Position numbers and translations under genes: made by a program. Positions 62,901 through 64,000 of a stretch of DNA of 64,000 nucleotides are shown here, in pieces. Each line of letters begins with the position of its first letter. The stretch's first letter is position 1. Source of the DNA: Stratiolaelaps scimitus (lineage: Eukaryota > Arthropoda > Arachnida > Mesostigmata > Laelapidae); NCBI GenBank assembly GCA_019614645.1, contig JABWDB010000001.1, forward strand, positions 18,951,501-19,015,500, read 5' to 3'. The notes below the pieces were generated by a model. The model ran no database searches and was not told where the DNA came from. It saw nothing but the letters and a program-made list of their open reading frames with translations.

Positions 62901-63593
62901 CGAAACTCAGATATGGCTGGCTTCGGTATTCGTTTGGTGATCGGTGGTGCGTCCGCGCGTCGCCGACTTAAGAGGTCGTCGCCAACTGATGATCTCTATG
63001 ATTTGCGGGCCATCTCACCTCATTCTGGTGTTATGACCGTACTGTACTTTACCGATCATGGTACCGTCATCCGATAAAGGCAAAACCCCTTGACAAGAAC
63101 GAACGAACGTACGGCCAACCTACCAAGCAAGCAATGACATGCCCTCGAAAGACGTTGCAGAGATGGAACAAAAAAGAAGACTACCACAACCCTGGGAAAA
63201 AGAATAACGTGGAGTCGGCCGTTGTCAAGTGGAGGTGGCAGGTCGCCGGTTCTACTCAAGATCTGACTTCCTTCCATCTCTGCCGGTACATTTACTTACT
63301 CGTGGATTAAGGGTATAAACGAAACGCAAACGCTCTCATACAAACACCCATATATGCTGTCATCACTTATCAACATTCGTTTGCCGATGCCTCCTTTCTA
63401 TTTAGTATGAAGTATAACACCAACAACTAATATATACTTATAGCGGTCAACCTGACTGGCGATATCGGCTGGCATAGAGGAAAATCCATTGATAGGCAGC
63501 TCGATTAAGGGTCAAGAGTAGATGTGAGTAAGATACGACAACTTGCCAAACAACTCCGTAAAGATCGTGAACAGCAAGCGAACGTTCAAGAAT

Positions 63594-63644
<51 letters not shown>

Positions 63645-64000
63645 GCACACACACAGTAGCGTGCTGATTCGGGAATTACTTTATGAATACGTCTATACGA
63701 TGCGATGCCGAGTGCACACTTCCTGTATCGGGACGTTCATCGATTGTCTATGCTGGTACCTGCTGATCGAAGAAACGAAAGCGGCAGACAAAGAACCAAT
63801 CGCGTTCCATCTTCGAGGGCGGACAGATTTCTGGTATACATATGTCCGCTGGGCGTCGAGAGTAGGGGAAGGGGCAGGGCATACGATTTAAAGCAATCTG
63901 TCGTGCAGGACGTTGTAGGTTCTTCAATAGGTCCATATAGGACCGTTAGATGAGGCTACATTTTGGCAATGTTGAGCGAGATCGAGTTTTGGTAAATCTT
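62901..64000. other. No gene confirmed
   Basis: The (AT)n array at 63597-63640 is listed separately. A plus frame after it (63659-63891) includes RGRTDFWYTYVRWASRVG but is unrecognised and probably incidental. Confidence 0.4.
63597..63640. repeat. (AT)n microsatellite
   Basis: About 44 bp of uninterrupted TA repeat. Confidence 0.95.

Overview
The window is animal nuclear DNA with almost no recognisable protein-coding content. No open frame has a domain I can name, apart from fragments of retrotransposons. Signs of a metazoan are tRNA-derived SINEs with target-site duplications, decayed non-LTR retrotransposon pieces, long (AT)n microsatellites, and abundant CAG, GCC, GCT and CAA triplet arrays. 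Frequent CpG, long triplet arrays and the retrotransposon content fit an arthropod. A chelicerate such as a mite or tick is my guess, and nothing here proves it.

Layout. The sequence alternates between AT-rich, microsatellite-bearing stretches and GC-rich blocks of about 0.6-3.5 kb full of triplet runs. The main GC-rich blocks lie near 4.1-7.6, 9.5-11.7, 16.4-17.0, 18.6-19.6, 23.0-25.0, 29.3-30.7, 32.5-33.8, 38.4-39.2, 43.0-44.3, 47.0-47.6, 49.9-50.9, 51.5-53.4, 56.1-57.1 and 61.6-62.9 kb. They carry many overlapping open frames on both strands, which is what triplet repeats produce by chance. A few of these frames have compositions or splice-like borders that make them possible exons; they are listed with low confidence.

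Mobile elements. I resolve three SINE families. Family 1 has a tRNA-like head and a conserved tail, at 12.05, 35.35 and 37.65 kb, with headless tails near 22.0, 37.5, 42.35 and 42.5 kb. Family 2 is complete at 45093-45349 between near-identical duplications, and present as a 5'-truncated copy at 57470-57567 between perfect 13-bp duplications; a possible head lies at 54547. Family 3 is about 180 bp, at 26462-26637 (+) and 46243-46428 (-), each between direct repeats. Two LINE fragments are present: a reverse-transcriptase stretch at 40940-42110, broken by frameshifts and stops, and a C-terminal stretch at 53975-54540 holding one frame despite several stops. Either the LINEs or relatives elsewhere in the genome could have mobilised the SINEs (inference).

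Candidate host coding pieces, all unidentified, are an open frame running in from the left edge (1-246), possible exons at 13251-13585 (+), 14130-14441 (-), 49928-50293 (+) and 53721-53921 (-), and a GC-rich block at 56358-57072. The window most likely lies in intergenic or long intronic DNA. I found no operon, CRISPR array, intact tRNA or rRNA gene, or novel defence-like system.
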